Assembly (NCBI GenBank): GCA_964036275.1
Contig: OZ038440.1
Location: forward strand, 3,943,690-4,007,689
Source: Litoditis marina
Lineage: Eukaryota > Nematoda > Chromadorea > Rhabditida > Rhabditidae
DNA: 64,000 nt
Reading direction: 5' to 3'
In this document: positions 39,061-52,200 of the stretch, one piece after another
How positions within the stretch are numbered: the first letter of the stretch is position 1
How the letters are laid out: every line of letters starts with the position of its first letter
Translations under genes and position numbers: made by a program
Notes under the pieces: generated by a model
Told to the model about the DNA's origin: nothing
The model's database searches: none
The model's input: the letters and a program-made list of their open reading frames with translations, nothing else

Positions 39061-39939
39061 TACAGTTCTTTAAACGGCAAGGTCTTACATGGACAAACGG
39101 AATAGTTTATTGAATTTTGGTTCGAAAATAGAACAATTGAATGAGAGAACTCTCATTCAAGGAACCTTTTTGCTATAATCATAAAAAAATTCTCATGAAA
39201 AACCTAGTGCAAACAGTAAAAAGTATCAGGTTGTATACAAAAGTTGAAGTTAACCCTGTGAACGGAGTCGAAGTATGTGCATATGAGAAGGAGGTTAAAA
39301 CGAATTATGAACAGTTGGATTAGCTTCGTAAGAGGAGACTCAGCCAGATACAGCTGCCTGATGAAGTGTTCCATTAATAGTTGTGACGTTTTATTTTGTC
39401 ACCTCACTTTCTTCAAAGTACAAACCTCCTAACAAATCACATTTAAGTTTGTTAAAGTAACACACAATTAATGGCAAATCAAAATCATGAGCAGATCCTT
39501 GATTTTACACAAAACTTCATTCGAAAAATGAGATTATAAATAACCACTAACCATCTCAAAGCGAGTCGTTGAAAGAACTTTGTAGTCTAATCAAGCGACG
39601 CCGAGTAATGGGCTTGATTACTACAGTCTACAGAGTACACCGATTACGACGTTGACATTGTGATACAAATAACAACTTGATAGTTTGCACTGCAATATTA
39701 GCTCAGTAGTATATCTATGTCCTAAACTTGAAAGTTATAAGCATTGTTGTTTTAGTTCCTGAATTTCAGGATATAAATACAGCCTTACAGAAACATTATT
39801 GAAAAAATAGAAAACTACGTCAGAAATCAAATTGAAGAAGTGAAACTGGCTTTCGCAGTACCATCAATACATTAAGGATGATAAATTCATAGTGTGAATG
39901 TCGTTTGAACGCCAAAACAGAGAATTTATGATTTTTTTT

Positions 39940-40850
39940 TATCAAATAGTGAAAACTAAGATTGCCAAGGCGTTTACATATATTGGATATCAGATTTAGG
40001 GAGTACTTCATAATAGAAAAGTCACTAAAATCCCTAAAAAGAGAAAATTGTTGCAGTTCTATGAAATAATAGAAGACAACAATGCCAGGTTGTCTTCGTA
40101 TATCGGATATCAGATTTGGGGGTAGTAAGATTGGTTTGCGTAGATGCAGCATTGGAAAGCATCGATTCAGCTGGTTGCGCAAGGCGAAGCTGTATCGGGA
40201 AAGACCGCGGTCGATAGAGACCCGCCACCCAACCGAAAACGAGGTACACTATTATGACGGAGGAGCACAACGATCGGGTTTCATTCCATTTTTGAGAAAC
40301 GTCACTTCATGAAATGTCAAAAATTTGTTACTATTGTATGAATATACAATATTTTGACGGAGCACAACGATCACGTTTTGTCTCAAATTTGGAGAAATGT
40401 CAATTTGAATAAGCTGGAAATTTAAAAAAAACAAATAGTTTTGGAGAAACGTCACTTCATGAAACTATTATGACGGAGCACAACGTTCAGGTTGTGTCTC
40501 ACTTTGGAGAAAAGTCACTTTGGGAAATTTCGAAAATTTGTACCGGGTATGTGAATGTACTCATGTACACTATTATGACGGAGCACAACCATCACGTTCC
40601 ATCCCTTTTTTGGAGAAACGTCATTTAAACTAAGCTGACAATTATAGAAAAAAATAGTGTTTGTTTAGAGAAAAGTCACTTCTTGAAACTATTTTGACGG
40701 AGCACAAAGATCAGCTTTCGTCTCATTTTTGGAGAAACGTCACTTTGTGAAATGTCGAAAAGTTGTATCGGTTATGTGAATGTACGTATGTACACTATTA
40801 TGACGGAGCACAAGGATCACATTTCGTCTCGAGCAATGTCATTTGGAATA
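39940..40850. repeat. Satellite-like tandem array with dimeric higher-order unit
   Basis: The core GACGGAGCACAA occurs at 40256 (with a GAG insertion), 40356, 40472, 40578, 40696 and 40802. Spacings are 100, 116, 106, 118 and 106, so two alternating monomer types make a dimer of about 222-224 bp. Each monomer includes TTTGGAGAAACGTCACTT. One type carries GTGAATGTACGTATGTAC and the other AATAAGCTG..AAATT. A related pair with TTGGATATCAGATTT precedes it near 39985 and 40105. Confidence 0.85.
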
Positions 40851-41667
40851 TGCTGAAATATATGGTTTCGACAACACTAATACATAAATGTTTTACAAAT
40901 ATAACTTTATGCGCTGTAACTTTTCACTCATAGTCTAGATGTACAATATTAGGACGAATGAACCTTGCTTCATGACAAACGAAAAGGATCATAATCGGTC
41001 TAATTTTTCCACGAACGTCATTTCTAGACAGCCAAAGATTTTTTTACCACTTATGGATTATATGACTAACGGAAAGTATCATTTTTCATCTAATTCTGGT
41101 CATTTGTTAGATACGCGTACTTTTTTGTTTCATGTGTAGTACTTTTGAGTAATTGAAATATGATTTGTGACAGAACTAGTAAATGAGATTCAGATTTCAA
41201 ACCTTCAAAACGTGCGCAAATCTAGGAAATCACTGAGGAAAGAGTCTTACTTTTATTGTATATTATATTTCAAATCATAGATCAAAGGAGAAATTGGAAT
41301 TACGTAGACTTTCTGACTTTACTTATAACCTGAGTGCTAGAGAGGTCGAAACATGTTATTATAAGCATTATGGCGGGTTCACGTTTAGCTGTAACTATTT
41401 GTCTCTGGATCTGGATGACTTTTGCTTGTAAAAAAAAAGAAAGTTAGTTGTATTTTCAATCAACTTGAGCTTATCATAGTTTATTTAGTCTTGAAAGTTG
41501 TACTAATTTAGACACTGAAACTATTACATGACTCGATATTTTTAAGGTGATTCGCTGTTATAACTTTCTATTCAAGAAGTTGGTGTGCCATTTATTAGTT
41601 TAACACCTGCCAGAATAATTGCACAAGATTTCCAACTCTGTCAGCTTCTTTCTGCGAATCTGTGTGC

Positions 41668-41835
41668 GTATGCTAGAAGATGCCAACACCTTCATCACAT
41701 TCTGCGTCTCTCGCTCTGCCTCACTATTTCTCGTCTCTTACATCCCGGCGGGATGTAAGAGCAGAGAAATAGCGTACGTTTGAGGAGACGCAGGATGGGA
41801 TGAAGGTGTTGGGATCCTCTAGCATACGTACTCTG
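41668..41835. repeat. Large palindromic element of the GAGACGCAG family
   Basis: GTATGCTAGAAGATGCCAAC...CTTCATCACATTCTGCGTCTC pairs with GAGACGCAGGATGGGATGAAG...GGATCCTCTAGCATAC, and the centre is ACATCCCGGCGGGATGT. About 168 bp with stem-long complementarity. Probably a foldback DNA element. Confidence 0.8.
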
Positions 41836-42129
41836 ATGTACTTAGAGAGCGTGTCCAACACTTTGATCGTCAGAAACGAAAAAAAAGTTTATCCAAAAAA
41901 CCGTCTGCGCCCCTCATCTTGTTCTGATTGTTGCTCTTACGAACGTATGTCCTCGTAGAGTGCAATTGAACAACGCGAGCCTCAGTTTTTATTAATAATT
42001 TAGATCCGATAGATTACTAAAAAAGTACTCTAGATAGTTTTCTAGAGTCAACAACAGCACCGTGAAACGAAAAGGAAATGGAAGAGAAGAGAAAATCAAT
42101 ATGACTAGTTAACAAAAAAAATATAAATT

Positions 42130-45100
42130 TCACAGTTGTTGTAACGATGGCGGATAGATCTTTGCCACAACCACCAGCGATATCGTCGAGATCAAGAAGT
42201 ACGGTAGAAATGAGATCGTGAAGCCGAAACGGACCAACGATAGCGGAAAGGTGCCGGTGCTGAAATGACCCAATTGCAATGTTTTTTCAATGTCTCTTGA
42301 ATTTTCAATCAAAAACTTGCTGCTAACCCACGGTCCACGTGCCATCTGCAGTGCTAGATATTCATATTCGACACGTGACGTTTAAAAGTATTTGTCTTGG
42401 GAACAATACAAACTATACCACCAGGTTACTATAAAACGTGGTGGTATAGAATAGAATAGAATAGAATGTTTATTCGCGATTGAACACGTGTCTTTCCACA
42501 TTGGTATATGTGGCACTACAAACTATGATTGTAGATTTGGGAGAAAGAATAAAATCTAGAGTATTGTTTACTCTGTTACGCGCTGATTGTATAATACGCA
42601 TTGTTGCAGTTGCAGTAGTGCACAATTGAAACGATGATTGTACCAGGAAGTTTGTAGGACAATACTGATGGCCAAATATGAACATTTGTTTTTGAAGAGA
42701 TCATTCAGATTAGCACGTTTTCTTAGGTGAAGACTGTATGAATGTTGATTGTCATTTAATATGATATTTGATCCATAGAAATGTCTTGTTTGAAACAAAA
42801 ACCACCGTCAATTCTGTCTGTTATTCTCGTGAGGTTTAAAAGCGTTGATTGGAGCGATAAGGTTTTAGTCAAGTTTAAAAACAACAGGGGTTCCAGAAAC
42901 TATCTCACCTAATGGCTGCCAGAATCCACATCAAGGCTCTTCCTTTGCTCGTGAACTGTGTTTGCTGCGCCAAGTCAGAAAACTGCTCTGAAAATGAAAC
43001 TGACTTGGTTTAGGTAGCGGCACAGTACAAACAACAAGGTCTTAACAAATTCACGGAGGAAAAAAACATGTTCAGTTCAGTTTGAAAAACGAAATTGACC
43101 CATCGAAGTTGGAATTCTCCAGCTATGATCTATGGCTGTGTGTGTGCAAGAGTGCCTAAAGGAGCAAAACTTCGTAAGGGCCTGGGAATATAGAACAGTC
43201 CTTGGGGTTCATGTCTCTATTTGTTTCGAGCTGTTTATTCATTGTTTGCACTATCTGTAGGATTCATCTTTTCAAAGCCTATACGGTGTGTGTTGCTCTA
43301 TCTCGCTGTATTTGTAGTTTGAGCTCGTTGTTTTTTGGTCGAAACTTAGATATATTGGCGAGTATCGAGATCAAGCTACAAAAACTCGATCACAACCTAA
43401 ATGAGAGATTAACCCTCATCATGACTAACCGGCTATTAGAACCAATGCGGTGTTACACGGAACCGAACTGACCACTATAAGCAACCAGAGGAAAAGACAC
43501 TGGGCGACTGTATGGTGCTGAAAAAAGGTTGCTACTTTGTTAGAGATTGAAAATTAGTTGCATTCAGTACACTACTTGTCAAATGTAGTCACCTACACGA
43601 GTTAGACGAAGACCAGAAACGTACCATGATAAAGGTGACTTTTGCTGAGATTTGTTCACTTTTTATTTCTAATGAACTCTCCTCTTCTCAATGTGATTGC
43701 TGATCAACATTCCAAGAAAACATACCTGTGGTGGCAAGAAAGGGTACATTGAAGTAATAAGAAGCATCACTTGCATGAATAGAGCAGTTATGTATCCTCC
43801 TACTACCAGCCATTTCCTGAAACAAAAACATAGTTAAAAGTATACATGTACGCGAGAGTGTGGAATGTTTGTTCCAGTGTTTTGCGATAACAACTCTACT
43901 ACAATCCCGTAAAACGTAAACAAAATCTCGTAAACTGTGCCAGTAACGTGGCCAATTCTCGAAGCTTGACGTATTCTACACGTCTTACGTGTGTTTTGAA
44001 GTGTTTGCCCTAGAATGAACTTCTTGTGGAACATTTCGGATTGGAAGTATTTGCCTGACTGACCTGTCCACCACAACATTGTAGAGGATGAGAATGAGAA
44101 CTATCTGGGCGATGGGAAATGCCACTGAGAGAGCCGACGCTTGGTGGTCGGACGCCCCGAAATGCTCGAATATCAAGTGAGAGAAGGCGAGAATACAGGG
44201 AACTCCTATAGCCTGAAAGGTTTTCAATCTTCATCTTTGGAATACATGGTCTAAAAAACAATAAATCCATGAATAAACGTTTCACCTTTGTGTGTGAGTG
44301 AACAAACTCTAGATAATTAGAGCGTTCGATGTTTCTCTTTCTTTCTTCCTTTCTCGGGCTCTCTTTCTCTCCCTCTCTATCGCATTTTATCGCTCTATAT
44401 TTCTCATCTCTATATTTCTGTATTTCACTCGTTCTTTCTCTATCTCTCTCTCGTCTTCCTCTCTCTCTACGTCTCTCTTTCTCACTTTATTTTCGTGCGT
44501 ATCTTTCTTTTTCTTTCTTTGTCTGTATTTTCCCTCTCTCTGTTCTCTTTCTCGACAGACTTACCACATTCAGAGTCATAAGCGCGTAGATGAGAGTAGA
44601 TGGAAACTGAGAAGGATTCAGTTTTGTGTCTTCGACTTCATCTTCTCCTTCACTCACTTTGTATTCTGACTGGTGTGGACCAAGAATGAGATAGAGACCA
44701 CCTGAGGGGCAATACACATAAAAGTGATTATCATGAAAAAACAGAGTTATTGAGATGACGTTTTATGAATAAAAAGTAAAATATAGTGTAAACATCCATC
44801 TGTATGAAATGATGTCGCCCAGAACTCGCGTGATTTTGATCTAAATACTCGTGAGAGCTTGACGTACCACTGTCACACTTTTCCGCTTTGTTACCCAATT
44901 GCAAAACATAGTACTGATTGTTCTATTTTTTGTTGAACATTGCAATAACGACTCGAACTCACCGCAGCCTCCAGTGAAAATCGACGAAAAGAGAATCATT
45001 TGGGACTGATTGAAATCCAGTAGACGTACAAAGTTAATCATCAACGTGGCAAAGGCGAAGGCGAGTCCCAGCACAAAGAAATGGGCTGGTCGTCGACGGT

Positions 45101-46004
45101 ACGGGATCATTTCAAATAGGAGTACGGTAGCACACACGAACCCAATTCCCGCGCCACAACCCATCAGAAAACGACCAACACAGAGGAAAAACGTTCTGTA
45201 ATTCTTACTAATTAGATTAAATTGATACAAAATAGCAGTACACCAGTTTTAATTGTCTTTATGCAGAACAAGACACGTCAACATTAAGTTTTTACATAAA
45301 AAGGCCAGCATAGTCCACATTTGATAGAAGAAGGGAAAACACTGTATGTCTGTATGCGTGTAAGACGGTTCACACAATCTATGGGTTGTTAAAAGAAAAA
45401 GTGTACACATTTACATTAAAAAACCAGTGGTTGATATTAAGAGTAATGCGTAATAGCGTAGAACTTACATTGGAACCGCAGCGAGTATTGAGCCTATCAG
45501 CAATAGTATCGCATCAAAGAATAGTGCCTTTCTGGCTCCAGTGGGAAAGACAGCCAAAGCAAGGGTGGAGACAAATTTCCCTGAAAATCTAAGACGTTAT
45601 ATTTGAGGTTGAACGAATATTTGAGGTTTCAATTTAAAAAAACGTGTATGTTTCTTCAATCCTTTTATGAAATTTCCCGGTTGAGCTACATTCTAAAAAC
45701 ATTGCTTGAAAAACATCAACCTACTTTTCAGACAATGCTTGGTTTCACAGTCATGCCGAAATTTCGTGGGGTCGACATAAGTGTAAGGTAAGGGCTAGAA
45801 TAAGTTCAGGAGCTCAATTTAAGCATGGTCCTACAGATACTCATGAACATCAAAATTTAGCAAAACTTTCCACGAACCTAACGGAAATGCGGCACTGGCT
45901 AACGAAAATTGCACTGCCGGGAGGTCTTCAGAAGGCTCCGTCAATACACTCTGTTGACAAATCTGCAGAGCTGATACGAGGGACATAAGAAGGCCTAGAC
46001 GCAT
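42130..46004 (-). CDS. Major facilitator superfamily transporter (sugar-transporter type)
   Basis: Eight exons join in frame: 45878-46010, 45469-45580, 44963-45195, 44565-44701, 44064-44212, 43726-43816, 42909-42982, 42130-42259, giving about 350 aa. At least eleven hydrophobic spans are visible, for example LGLLMSLVSALQIC, ALFFDAILLLIGSILAAV, FLMGCGAGIGFVCATVLLFEM, ALSVAFPIAQIVLILIL and FLPYFLISTISLVVVA. The EMIPYRRRPAHFF loop after the fourth or fifth helix resembles the E-x-x-P-x-R-R-x signature of sugar porters. I take the first ATG of exon 1 (46004) as the start. An in-frame ATG further upstream (46079, reading through) or an earlier exon cannot be excluded. The acceptor of the 42909 exon must be the second AG (TTTCAGAGCAG) to keep frame. 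Substrate unknown. Confidence 0.75.
42440..42480 (-). mobile_element. Possible 3' tail of a CR1-type LINE
   Basis: On the minus strand GCGAATAAACATTC runs into four TATTC repeats, the usual look of a nematode CR1-type 3' terminus. About 350 bp on its 5' side has an open but unrecognised frame. It lies in an intron of the transporter gene. Confidence 0.35.
43311..43384. repeat. TGTAGTTTGATC hairpin, copy in transporter intron
   Basis: TTTGTAGTTTGAGCTCGTTG pairs with GATCAAGCTACAAA. The left flank CTATCTCGCTGT is the inverted equivalent of the right flank of the 23535 copy. Confidence 0.75.
44329..44555. repeat. Pyrimidine-rich (TCTC/TTTC) low-complexity tract
   Basis: About 227 bases of irregular CTCTCTTTC-type sequence inside a transporter intron, just 3' of the exon at 44565 in transcription order. 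Confidence 0.8.
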
Positions 46005-46010
46005 TCTGAC

Positions 46011-49000
46011 CTGGAGAATGTAGTGGTAAGTGAAAATGGGTGGTTCAGAATTCATACCAAAACGAATAAGGAGAACCAAAATTTTATGAGAATAGTGAGT
46101 GGAAAATAGTAGTTCAGGATTGATAACAATACCGATAAGAAAGAATGAGTATTTTCATTAAACAACAATATTGAAAGAGTACACACACTGACAGAAGTGA
46201 AGATAAAGAAGTACATAACTGGTTTGACGCTAGTTGCAGACATCAAAGTAACACAATTACAAGTGTACAACAATAAAGTTGTTCAGTTTATTTTATTGAA
46301 CTCGAACATCGAATATGTTAGTACACAGAGCATAAACAGAAACAGTTTTGTCATGTAATTAGAAAATATTCAATCGCTGATGTCCGTATTCTGATGTTGT
46401 TGGCGTAATTTCTGTTTTGAGAGAGGATGTGAATATTAGATGTGGGGTAAGAGCTATTATGACTGCATAAAAGTATCACAGACATTTAAATGATAAAAAC
46501 TCCTGATTAATGACTTGCGAACAAACATAAATATGGTTTCACGAATTGATATGTTTGTAGTTCATAGTAGGACAAGAAAGAACTATGTCCAGTGCAACAT
46601 TTTCCAACATTTCGCGTTCAACGACCTATGTAGATAACTTTCGAAAAACCTTGCAAACCTACCAACTAGTTACATTGTTTCACTGTTTCAGTGCTCCCAT
46701 AAAAGGTCGTGCAAAACTGCAGACCAATGTGCGGTCTATTGTTACCTGTCCACTCGCGAGACACTTCATGAAAAACGGTTTCACAACCGAGGACAGTTAG
46801 ATAGTATCGAATTGATTAATATAAAAACAGAGTGTCAAACTGCAAATTTTTCGGGTTAACTGGTTCAATGATGGGTGGGCCAGAACAGTACATATTATTT
46901 TGTTCTGTAGTTTGTACACGCATAGTTTTCTCTGAGGTTCCTTTCTATTTCGAAGATCGAAGGGGGTAATTTTAATGTAGATTATTAGAACCAAAAGCAT
47001 GCGATAGTGCCTCATACTACTATAGTTATTACACAAGTTATGTTACAGAAGTATTTGCGAATAGAATAAGCAGTTGTGTATGTGTAACCAAGACACGATA
47101 TCAGTGAAATCTCACCGGACTTCCGTTTTGATTCGAAAAGCGCGGGGGAAAAGTCAACAAATTTACCATCACTCTATCACCTTCACAACAATGCTGCATT
47201 CTGTAGAAAAAAGTTGCTCATTTGTACCACCAGAGATATCCTTCGCGGAAGATTTTATTGTGTTATTGTCAATAGTGAGAATAATACGTTAATCACACTG
47301 CTAGCACTTTGAAAGCTCGTTCAGAATCCTTTTCATCATTCTTGAGTTGTGAATAAAACTCTTATCAGCGGTTCTCACAACAAAAAACGTTGTGAAACAT
47401 AATTTAGGAAAGTTTCGTGAGTTGATGTAAAAAAAATTATACTTTCTTAAGGAATGAACGAGACTAAATGTGGAAAAAAGCCAGACAGTGAACGGCGCTG
47501 TACCCACTTGTGATTAGTGTCATCTCTCGAACTACAGCCACTTATTTCATGATTTGCAGACAAATGTAAAAAAAATATTAAAAATTGAAAACAGACAACC
47601 TCATCAAAAATTTACGTTCGAATTTGTTGCCGAATGATGTCTTGTTGGATAAAATTGAAAACTTTGAAAGAATAGTGGAGAAGTAAAACTGTTTTGTAAC
47701 TTAATCTAGTTTAAAGTTTAACACAAGTAACTGCGTCTATGAAAAACACGGAGGAGCTAAAAGTAAATAACCTATTCATATAAAAAAGTCAAGATGAATA
47801 CAGAATCCGCACTTCCCCATTCGTCATAGAAATGGCGAAAAAACCAGACCAGAGGATGAGTTTCCATTTCCGCTGTCATTGTCAGGTGCAGATTACTGCC
47901 AGCCTGCCATTGACAGCAACAGACACAATGGTACCAAAGTATAGTTGAAACAAGTTACATAACCACTTTCCAAGGGGACTTAAAGCAATCCAAAGAACTG
48001 TACACAAACTTTGACAACCTGCTTAAATGCCAGAAAAATTGGAAAACTTTGGGTGAACCTCAAAAAACGCCGCTATTCTTGGTGCAATTTGTTGAAACTG
48101 TTCATTTTAGTGATTTTCTAACGAAAACCTCTGAAATAATAGCAAGAACGAAGATTTTCATGAAATTTCATGTGTGACGAGTGCTCATTATACAATGGAG
48201 TCTGAAATAAGATATTTATTGTTTGAATCGATTAGAATTTACAAATACGTGTATAAATTTGTCCCAGCTTTGAAACCAATTATCTGGTTACATTGGGAAC
48301 ATTCACAAACATTACAAACGCGATATAAATAAAAAATAGCACAAACATTCAGGGAACAGAAATAGGTTTGGCACTCGATAAATAATGAACCAGCTGTTTG
48401 AAATAAATTGGAACAAGACATCGCAAAGAAGTCAAGTCAGGATAAAATGAAAAAATTGTTCAGAAGTTTCTTTTTGAAATAGCAGATAACCCTCAACAGT
48501 AAAAACATTTCAATAACACTTGCCCACTTGATGAATTCGTTGCTCACAAAATCACAAGTTTGCAAAAACGACTGAACCAAAGACAGTAGACGAGATTTCA
48601 AATCATCACTCTCGTGTTTTAGCGGGACAACAGCGGAAAATAACCAAAAATCACCGATATGAACTAATGCTAATTTGAAATGAGGAACAGCAACTTGCAC
48701 ATTCGACACATTCGACACACTCAAACAGGTGAACTAACTTTAGTAGTCAAGTAACGACCATAAGTTTTAAGTTACGTTCAATACTTAGACCACCACATGA
48801 CAAGTACGATACGAGCCCAGAAACGAGTGCAACATGCTCACGTGTCATTCGGCTGCAGCAAGATATAACACTAAATCAAAGAGTGAGCAAACAAAATAGA
48901 GTTCCCGTTGAGTATGAGGGAACATGTGAGAAGATAAACAGCAACTGTGTTCACATCTCGACAATAACTAGTCACCAGTAAACACACTTTGTAATAGCAT

Positions 49001-49219
49001 CGCAACAATGAACAGTTTATGTGGGTAGACCGGAAGAGTAGAGAGGAGTGCACGAGAAAAACCAAAATGGGAACTAGGAAGAAGAAAATAAAGAAAATTT
49101 TCAATTTCTCGCAGATACTTGTTCTACTGCAAAAGGGGTAGTACCTAAGAAATATACGCGGCATTCCCTCAACCAGTGAGAGAAGACCAGAAGACGAATC
49201 GAGTTGAATGCAGACTATA
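46011..49219. other. Intergenic stretch between transporter and phosphatase
   Basis: I see no exon I can support. Several minus-strand open frames (for example 48437-48724) look plausible in length but lack recognisable family features or matching splice partners. Confidence 0.4.
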
Positions 49220-52200
49220 TTAGTCGTGAACGATTTTCTTCTCATTCAGTACCTGCAAGAACACAAATAAGTACTATGATTGCAAAAGTATGGGTAAGTT
49301 TCAATGACCTGAATGTTTATGGAAAGGTTATCAATTTTCTCATTCGATTTTGATTCCCTATTACGAAGACCAAGAGTGTTCGGCTATATTTTCCATGAAG
49401 TTGAAGTTTGAAGTTTGAATTAGTAAACAGTCATTGAAAATAATGATTGTTTTGTACGAGTCAAAGTAGGAATGATTTTAACTACACATTTTATCTACGA
49501 AAACGAGCAAACTTGTCAACTTCTGATGCAAACGAATGAAGTTTGAATCATTTATTCAGCTTTCTGTAGAACAGACAGACCTTATCACCCTATTCTCTTA
49601 ATCACGGTGTGTGAATATAGCATACTCTAAAAACTTACTACATACACCAGTGAGGTGGTGAGGTCCGACTTTCGACAAAAGTAGCCCCTTTTTCTATTCA
49701 AATACGCTAGTATTTCTGATTTTAATCAAAAACATACAAATTATCTAAATTTCGGAGAAAAAGAAGCACGTTTTTAGACATACCTCCTCGACTATCCGTC
49801 TCCTCAGATGATCGTAGCCCGTGGCCGCCGCCTCACTCTTGCCGGCCGCCTGTCGATAGATGTATTCGACACTCATCTCGTCGTCCGGATGCGCTCCGGC
49901 CTTCTCCTGCTTCTCCACTTCTTCGTCTACCGCCTCTGAAACCACAGAAATCGAAATTTTTCAGACGGTGGAAGGAACTTCTTACTGGACAGCTTTGAAT
50001 TTCAGCTGCCTTTCGGGTTGGTCTTGGTTCTTCTCAGAGACTCAGAGGCCCGACACGCATACTGGGAGCTTGTGTCTTTTTCATACCACCTATTCAAGAA
50101 AAAAAATCGTGTGCAGAACTGACTCACACTAATGTTTCCTATGAATTATGAATGACCAGAAAACGTACCAATAACAGCCTTCCGAACTTCTTCCTTCCAC
50201 TTGTCTTCGGCCGCTTTCTTAGAGGGATCGACCTTTGGAGCATTCTCGAAGCAAACAACAATCATGGTCATATTGTCACGAGAACCTTTCCAGAGACACG
50301 CATCCAGCACCTTAAATCAACCGTTAAACTGTTTTCTAATTATTCTGGAACAGTTATAATTATCATATAAACTATGAACGCTTAGTACTTACATAAATAC
50401 ATACCGTTTGAATCTGTTTGCAAAATTCGCATTTCGTGCACATACTCTAGCAATGCTTTCCAGATAATATCGAAAAAGAGGCTCCTTTCCGTCAACTAAG
50501 TGAAATACCTGTTTATGATGTAAAATCACGAGGCTTTACATAACGAAACGGAAAATAAGTTTTTTTTGGTCTATTAGTGACATCTTACTGCCCCACACAA
50601 TAACCCCATGGCCCATATGCTCTCACCTCGTTGCAAACTTGCTCAAGGTCAGAATGAACTTGAAGACGACTGTGTACAAACGTGCACAATTCATCATTTT
50701 CCATCACATCGTAAATACCATCGCAGGCGAGCACCAAATATTCATCAATATCCTAGAATGACAAGAAATAGTGTAAACCCACAATATATGTGTAAGATAT
50801 GAAGATGAAGATGACAATCAAGAAAATCTAATTCATATTTCTATACTTTGTACTTTGTAGATTGTAGAATAAAGAAAACATATGAAAACTGATGGCTAAC
50901 CAACCCTAGATCTATCCAAAACATAAACTTCTGGCTCTGGTGACACTAGCTGCTGTGTAGGCTTCATACCGGGGCAATTCTTGTACTCAAAATCACCGAA
51001 GGCTCTGAGAGAAATACATTAGATTAGTAGTATACTGAAATGTTGTATTCTCCATGACCAATTTTTAGATTTAAACATATGAACTTTCACTATTTTGTAA
51101 AACTAAAAATTCCCCGAAATCGAAGTTGTTTTGATGTGTTTATTGTTCAGCGACCAAATCAATTGCATGCGCTGTAAAGCAACATTTGTCTGGCTTCAAT
51201 TGGAGCGAGAGGAGCAGAGAAGCCTAATTTTCTAAATGGAACACAATCGTTGACTAATATAAACCTTTGCAGCAAAGAAAATAAAAAGCCGTCTAAAAAA
51301 TCGATAACTCCTAGAAAATGAAGTAACCTATTCAATAATCTAACATCTACCATGATTGGTAGTTGCCAGTTTAATTTTGATGTTGATCTTATTTCCCCAA
51401 CTCAATCTAGCTCTACTGCTTAAAGCAAAAAAAACCCAAACTAGTACCTTGATACTGCTAGACTGCCATTGATACGCTGAATCATCACCGATCCACCGGC
51501 TCCCACAATGCGCTCACGCTCCTTGTCGTGGTATGGCTGTAAATGTTCGTTTAACTAAAAACATCACGTTCACGTGTCACTTTTCAAACGCACACAGCAG
51601 TACGACCGTTCCGCGAATTTTGTCGCTGGATGCCTGGATGTAGACCAAGTTTTTTTTCGGTAATTCTTAGTAGATTAATACTTTGTAATATACACAAATA
51701 GGAGCCCAAATAGCAACTTATAGACAAAACTTGACAAGTTTTCCACTAGTCAGATTAAAATATTACTCCAAAGTCAAACACCAGTGAGGTCCGACTAAGC
51801 GACAAAAAGTAGTCCGTTTTAGATGTGAACAAGTGAAAATTTATGATTTTTCCATCAAAAGTAGACCGATTTTCTTATTTTGGGCAAAAAAGTAGTCCGT
51901 TTTTCGAATGTTTCTGCTTTACTCTATGCTCCAAGTCTCCAAGAGAATAATCGTGAGCCCGACCCCGTAAAATCCCAACATAATTCTGTCCAGCTATACT
52001 TATAACTTTTTTATCCGAGATGATGAGTTTACCCAAAACTCTCTGGAACATTAGTTATATTTTTTAACAAATAACAAAACACTCACCTTATGGTCGATTG
52101 TGCCGAATGGTTCCTTATTCTTGCGCGCAACCACAGCCCGGGAGTCACCTGGAAGAAATAATCTCGATTCATTCTAGCTTGCGCAAATCACTCAAATCCC

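Noticed and set aside
40034..40312. GC-richer open frames on both strands near 40.2 kb as a possible extra stonin 5' exon
   Set aside because: The segment belongs to the tandem array (the TTGGATATCAGATTT block recurs at 39985), and the stonin start is already explained at 37600.
48437..48724. 95-codon minus-strand open frame
   Set aside because: No recognisable motif, no in-frame splice partner and no repeat explanation. It is consistent with a chance frame in AT-rich DNA.
51159..51353. 64-codon minus-strand frame inside a phosphatase intron
   Set aside because: It vaguely resembles retroelement debris but has no diagnostic motif, and the exons on either side splice together in frame without it.
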